NCBI GenBank assembly: GCA_013349695.1
Contig: DUZD01000242.1
Location: forward strand, 1-7,802
Source of the DNA: Rhodospirillaceae bacterium
GTDB taxonomy: Bacteria > Pseudomonadota > Alphaproteobacteria > Rhodospirillales > 2-02-FULL-58-16
DNA: 7,802 nt
Direction: 5' to 3'
Below the pieces are notes generated by a model that had not been told where the DNA came from, made no database searches, and saw only the letters and a program-made list of their open reading frames with translations. Below, in pieces: positions 5,291 to 7,802 of the stretch; the first letter of the stretch is position 1; each line of letters starts with the position of its first letter. Position numbers and translations under genes: made by a program.

Positions 5291-5767
5291 TCAGCGGACG
5301 ATTTTCCAGGTGCCATCGGACTGCCGGCAAGCGCGTCCGAAAGCCTTTTCCATGCGCCCGCCGACGTTAATGGTCGTCTCGTACTCACGGCAATTCTGTC
5401 CATTGACCGTTTCGTAAGTGCGGGTCGGCGTGTAAGTTCCCGAATGGCCACTGTCCGGATTTTGCCATGTCGAAGTCTGGCCTATCTTATTGTGTTCCAA
5501 ACTGTTCTGGGCGGTCCGCTGGGCGTATAAACGATCAGCCCTGTCCAGGGATTTGCCGATTTCACCGCCGGCCCAGGCACCGGCCAGGGTGCCGACAGCC
5601 ACCGCCGCAAGCCTTCCATCGCCCTTGCCGATTTGCGAGCCGGCGAGGGCGCCGACACCGGCGCCAAGCAGGGTACCAATGGACTGTTTCGGTCTTTCTT
5701 GCGCGTCGGCGCAAGCAGCAAAGAAAAGAACGGCCGCAAGTGTCAATGTGATACGTTTGCTGTTCAT
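5291..5767 (-). CDS. Glycine-zipper surface lipoprotein, RT0821/Lpp0805 type
   Basis: This 158-aa secreted protein resembles the 17-kDa surface-antigen / RT0821-Lpp0805 family of alphaproteobacteria. It has an N-terminal signal sequence (MNSKRITLTLAAVLFFAAC), with C19 as a likely lipidated cysteine; the lipobox FAAC is not ideal, and signal peptidase I cleavage after ADA22 is the alternative. A glycine zipper covers 31-71 (GTLLGAGVGALAGSQIGKG, then GTLAGAWAGGEIGKSLD), predicted to insert in or pack against the outer membrane. The C-terminal domain has C126 and C147 (QNCREYETTINVGG, GRACRQSDGTWKIV), probably disulfide-bonded in the periplasm. The ATG at 5767 is chosen because GGAGG lies 10 bases upstream and the signal peptide begins there; a longer reading to 5935 adds an implausible arginine- and histidine-rich leader. 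A perfect TATAAT (5939-5934, minus strand) is a possible -10 box, though no good -35 accompanies it. The family's function is poorly known. Confidence 0.9.
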   Translation of the reverse strand: MNSKRITLTLAAVLFFAACADAQERPKQSIGTLLGAGVGALAGSQIGKGDGRLAAVAVGTLAGAWAGGEIGKSLDRADRLYAQRTAQNSLEHNKIGQTSTWQNPDSGHSGTYTPTRTYETVNGQNCREYETTINVGGRMEKAFGRACRQSDGTWKIVR

Positions 5768-5952
5768 GATTTGCCGGCCTCCGGTCAGCGGTTTCTTGAC
5801 AAATGGAAGTGACGAACCTTCCTTGAACCCGAGGATTTCCAAAAACGGCCGCCGCCCGTGGCGCCGGTGATGTGAAAACGTCCGTTCGTGGCTCCAAGAT
5901 GATTTCACGGTGGTGCGTTGACTTATATAACCCATTATACCGCGAAGACGAC

Positions 5953-6543
5953 ATGACTGCTACCATGAGCAAGGATCCGATCGCATTATTTCGAGTCTGG
6001 CTGACCGCCGCCGAAAAGTCCGAACCCAACGATCCCAACGCCATGACGCTGGCCACGGCAACGCCCGAAGGGGTGCCGTCGGCGCGCATGGTTCTGCTCA
6101 AGGAGGTGGACGAGCGCGGTTTCGCTTTCTATACCAACCTGGCTAGCCGGAAAGCCACCGAACTGAACGCCAATTCAAGGGCGGCGTTGTGCTTTCACTG
6201 GAAGACCCTGCATCGTCAGGTTCTCGTTGAAGGGACGGTGAAGCCCGTCGATGAAGCGGAAGCCGACGCCTATTTCGCCAGCCGCCCCAGGATGAGCCGG
6301 ATCGGGGCTTGGGCGTCCCAACAGTCGCGCCCCCTGGCGGGCAGGTTCGAGTTGGAAAAACGGGTTGCCGAATTTACCGCCCGGTTTCATGTCGGTTCCG
6401 TGCCCCGTCCTGACTTCTGGTCGGGGTTCCGGTTGCTGCCCGAGCAGATCGAATTCTGGCGGGAACGGCCGTTTCGTTTGCACGACCGGATGGTTTATCA
6501 TCGCCATGAAGGCGGTTGGCTGATCGAACGTTTGTACCCTTAG
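5953..6543 (+). CDS. pdxH: Pyridoxamine/pyridoxine 5'-phosphate oxidase
   Basis: This 196-aa FMN enzyme oxidises pyridoxine or pyridoxamine 5'-phosphate to pyridoxal 5'-phosphate with O2, the last step of de novo B6 synthesis and of salvage. The N-terminal part has the family features SEPNDPNAMTLAT (23-35) and SARMVLLKEVDERGFAFYTN (43-62), continuing with S65-R66-K67 for FMN phosphate binding. FHWKTLHRQVLVEG lies at 81-94, SRIGAWASQQSRPL at 115-128, and the C-terminal signature is R175-L-H177-D-R179, followed by W189 and the terminal ERLYP. The H and R in RLHDR contact the substrate in known structures. ATG at 5953 gives the usual length; a longer reading from 5872 would add an unlikely 27 residues, and ATG at 5965 is a near alternative. 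The Shine-Dalgarno sequence is weak (GAAG). The gene is divergent from the lipoprotein gene, and its stop codon TAG is the first part of a long hairpin. Confidence 0.96.
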   Translation: MTATMSKDPIALFRVWLTAAEKSEPNDPNAMTLATATPEGVPSARMVLLKEVDERGFAFYTNLASRKATELNANSRAALCFHWKTLHRQVLVEGTVKPVDEAEADAYFASRPRMSRIGAWASQQSRPLAGRFELEKRVAEFTARFHVGSVPRPDFWSGFRLLPEQIEFWRERPFRLHDRMVYHRHEGGWLIERLYP

Positions 6544-6582
6544 AGCATTTCTGGTTCACATGCGTTCACCTGAAATGCTCTA
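6541..6582. terminator. Long hairpin overlapping the pdxH stop; terminator and repeat-like element
   Basis: Arms TAGAGCATTTCTGGT (6541-6555) and ACCTGAAATGCTCTA (6568-6582) pair with one mismatch in 15, around a 12-base loop. The first three bases of the left arm are the pdxH stop codon. A T-rich tail (TGTGTTTGTTT, 6583-6593) follows, as expected for an intrinsic terminator on the plus strand. A 13-bp copy of the left arm at 4025-4037 suggests that the sequence is a dispersed palindromic repeat recruited as a terminator. Confidence 0.65.
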
Positions 6583-6598
6583 TGTGTTTGTTTCAAAT

Positions 6599-6641
6599 GC
6601 AAATGCGTCGTCGCCGATGAGCCCATCGGCTCGGGATTTGC
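6599..6641 (+). promoter_or_regulatory. Nested hairpin in the fieF leader
   Basis: Directly before the fieF ATG, GCAAAT (6599-6604) can pair with ATTTGC (6636-6641), enclosing a 7-bp perfect stem GCCGATG / CATCGGC (6613-6619 / 6624-6630) with loop AGCC. A second stem, GAGCC (6619-6623) with GGCTC (6628-6632), uses the same bases and would exclude the first. The outer strand ends four bases before the start codon and covers the place of a ribosome-binding site, so translation could be controlled by folding. No known riboswitch motif was recognised. Confidence 0.35.
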
Positions 6642-6645
6642 ACTA

Positions 6646-7584
6646 ATGTCTGACGCAACGGCACCGGCGGAAACCGAACCTTCCCTGTCGGCGGAGGCAT
6701 GCGGACGGTTGATGACGCACGCGACCTTCGCCTCGGTTTCGGTGGCGTTGGTTCTCATTGTGTGTAAGTTTAGCGCTTGGCTGGCCACCGATTCCCTCAG
6801 TTTGCTGTCGACACTGATCGATTCCTTCCTCGACGCAGGGGCGTCGCTGATCAATCTGCTGGCGATTCGCCGTGCCTTGCAACCGGCCGACCGGTACCAT
6901 CGGTTCGGCCACGGCAAGGCCGAGCCCCTGGCGGGGCTGGCGCAGGCCGCCTTCATTTTCGGTTCGGCGGCTTTCCTGCTGTTCGAGGCGGGGGAATGGC
7001 TTTTCCGCCCCAGGGACATTGAAAATACCGCCATCGGCTACGCCGTGATGGTATTTGCCATCCTCCTCACCCTGGTCCTGGTGCTGTTCCAGAAATACGT
7101 GGTGCGGCGGACGGGCTCGGTCGCCATCCGCGCCGATTCCCTGCACTACCAGACCGATATCATGATCAACGGCAGCGTCATTCTTTGCCTTTTTCTGAAC
7201 GCCAATCTGGGATGGAGGTATGCCGACCCCTTGTTCGCCACCGGCATTGCCGCCTACATCCTCTGGGGTGCCTGGCGGATCGGGCATGGGGCTTTTCATT
7301 TGATCTTGGACCGCGAACTGCCCGACAAAGACCGTCGGCGCATCAAGGAAATCGCGCTGGCCAATCCCGGCGTCCGCGGCCTGCACGACATGCGCACCCG
7401 TTCGTCGGGGCAGAGCGTGTTCATTCAACTGCACTTGGAGATGGACGGGCATTTGACTCTTTTCGAGGCGCATGAGATCGCCGAGGACGTTATGCTCGCG
7501 GTCGAGCGCGCCTTTCCCGGAGCCGAGGTGCTGGTCCATGAGGATCCGGAAGGCGTCGCGGAAAAACGGACCATCTTCAAATGA
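6646..7584 (+). CDS. fieF: Cation diffusion facilitator, FieF/YiiP type (divalent metal efflux)
   Basis: This 312-aa inner-membrane antiporter exports Zn2+, Fe2+ or similar ions in exchange for protons. Six membrane helices can be placed at roughly 26-47, 53-74, 98-119, 130-149, 173-188 and 196-217, followed by a cytoplasmic CDF dimerisation domain (about 222-301). All metal sites of E. coli YiiP are matched. Site A is D59 and D63 (LIDSFLDAGAS) with H167 and D171 (HYQTDIMINGS). Site B is D82, H85 and H89 (DRYHRFGHGKAE). Site C is H247, H263, H276, H298 and D300 (LHDMRTRSSG, IQLHLEM, EAHEIA, VHEDP). The DD-HD form of site A is typical of Zn/Cd and Fe transporters rather than Mn ones. The N-terminal 20 residues are a variable soluble extension. 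The ATG at 6646 is the only sensible start, without a good Shine-Dalgarno sequence; the leader is structured. The exact metal cannot be read from sequence. Confidence 0.94.
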   Translation: MSDATAPAETEPSLSAEACGRLMTHATFASVSVALVLIVCKFSAWLATDSLSLLSTLIDSFLDAGASLINLLAIRRALQPADRYHRFGHGKAEPLAGLAQAAFIFGSAAFLLFEAGEWLFRPRDIENTAIGYAVMVFAILLTLVLVLFQKYVVRRTGSVAIRADSLHYQTDIMINGSVILCLFLNANLGWRYADPLFATGIAAYILWGAWRIGHGAFHLILDRELPDKDRRRIKEIALANPGVRGLHDMRTRSSGQSVFIQLHLEMDGHLTLFEAHEIAEDVMLAVERAFPGAEVLVHEDPEGVAEKRTIFK

Positions 7585-7653
7585 TCCCGGCGCCATGCCC
7601 GTTCAGCCGAAAGTCCGGTCTGTGGCACGCGCTGACTTTCCGGAAACCATTAA

Positions 7654-7802
7654 GAGCCTATCCGAATAACTGGAGGCGGTTGTGATGAGACCAAATCAGG
7701 AAGGCCGCAAGGCGCCGCTTCGCCGGCGATGCCGGCGCATCGGCAAGAAGCGGCAACGCCGCGGAGGCCTGATTTGGTCCACCCTTCGGGCGTCTCTCCT
7801 TG
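7654..7802. mobile_element. Possible insertion-sequence end, running off the window
   Basis: GAGCCTATCCGAATAACT (7654-7671) resembles the GAGCCTGTCCGAAAA-like terminal repeats I remember for IS5-family (IS427 group) elements, and is preceded by TTAA. Beyond it the DNA becomes strongly structured and GC-rich. On the minus strand a frame ending at the TAG just inside this end (7660-7658) stays open to the window edge. No transposase motif is inside the window, so the element type cannot be confirmed. It could equally be a dispersed non-coding repeat. Confidence 0.35.
7689..7779. repeat. 91-bp interrupted palindrome
   Basis: Perfect 12-bp outer arms GACCAAATCAGG (7689-7700) and CCTGATTTGGTC (7768-7779) enclose a second inverted pair GCCGCTT / AAGCGGC (7714-7720 / 7748-7754) and an inner hairpin CGATGC / GCATCG (7727-7732 / 7737-7742) with loop CGGC. 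The three levels are nested and nearly symmetric, so the whole could extrude as a cruciform or fold as a long RNA stem. No T-run follows it. It lies within the possible mobile element. Confidence 0.8.

Noticed and set aside
5768..5935. Longer start of the lipoprotein gene at 5935
   Set aside because: The extra 56 residues are Arg/His-rich and would precede and destroy the signal peptide; the internal ATG at 5767 has a GGAGG site.
5918..5941. TTGACT followed by TATACC upstream of pdxH as a promoter
   Set aside because: The spacing between the boxes is only about 12 bp, too short for sigma-70; no better pair was found on this strand.
5872..5952. Longer start of pdxH at 5872
   Set aside because: The added 27 residues do not resemble PdxH N termini, and the start at 5953 gives the normal length.
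6643..7596. Long minus-strand open frame (317 codons) opposite fieF
   Set aside because: It is slightly longer than fieF but rich in Gly, Gln, Arg and His with no motif, as expected for the antisense of a GC-rich gene. fieF matches its family throughout, including every metal site.
7609..7640. GAAAGTC / GACTTTC inverted repeat after fieF as a terminator
   Set aside because: The loop is 18 bases and no T-run follows, so it does not fit an intrinsic terminator.

Overview
The window reads as chromosomal DNA of a GC-rich alphaproteobacterium. Two things suggest this: a glycine-zipper RT0821/Lpp0805-type lipoprotein gene lies between fabI-aroC and pdxH, a grouping I associate with alphaproteobacteria, and the codon usage is strongly G/C-ending. 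A Rhodospirillales (Magnetospirillum-like) host is my best guess, but it is inference from gene style and order, not a database match.

Left part (1-907, minus strand): a toxin-antitoxin-type operon. A minimal nucleotidyltransferase (MNT) is followed by a UPF0332-type HEPN protein and then by an unrecognised 61-codon ORF. Each junction is a 4-base ATGA overlap. A fourth reading frame may begin at the very edge of the window. Divergently, only 26 bp away, lies tlyA (rRNA 2'-O-methyltransferase / haemolysin A family).

Middle (1705-2885): convergent with tlyA is the most unusual gene of the window, a single ORF joining a complete single-domain rhodanese (active-site loop C66-x2-G-x-R71) to a complete HigA-type helix-turn-helix antitoxin. 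No HigB partner is visible. Its upstream region holds an extremely AT-rich island with back-to-back promoter-like hexamers. The other side of that island probably drives a small 72-codon gene of unknown function.

Right part (2920-7584): a housekeeping block. fabI and aroC run together on the minus strand (fatty-acid and chorismate synthesis). A short lipoprotein gene follows on the minus strand, divergent from pdxH (vitamin B6 salvage) on the plus strand. pdxH ends inside a long hairpin that is also a repeat-like sequence, followed by a FieF/YiiP-type cation efflux gene with a structured leader.

Right edge (7585-7802): no gene. The edge holds a sequence resembling an insertion-sequence end and a 91-bp interrupted palindrome, so a mobile or repeat element probably continues past the window. 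No tRNA, rRNA or CRISPR array was seen. The main candidates for something new are the rhodanese-HigA fusion with its AT-rich control region, and the third coupled ORF of the MNT-HEPN operon.
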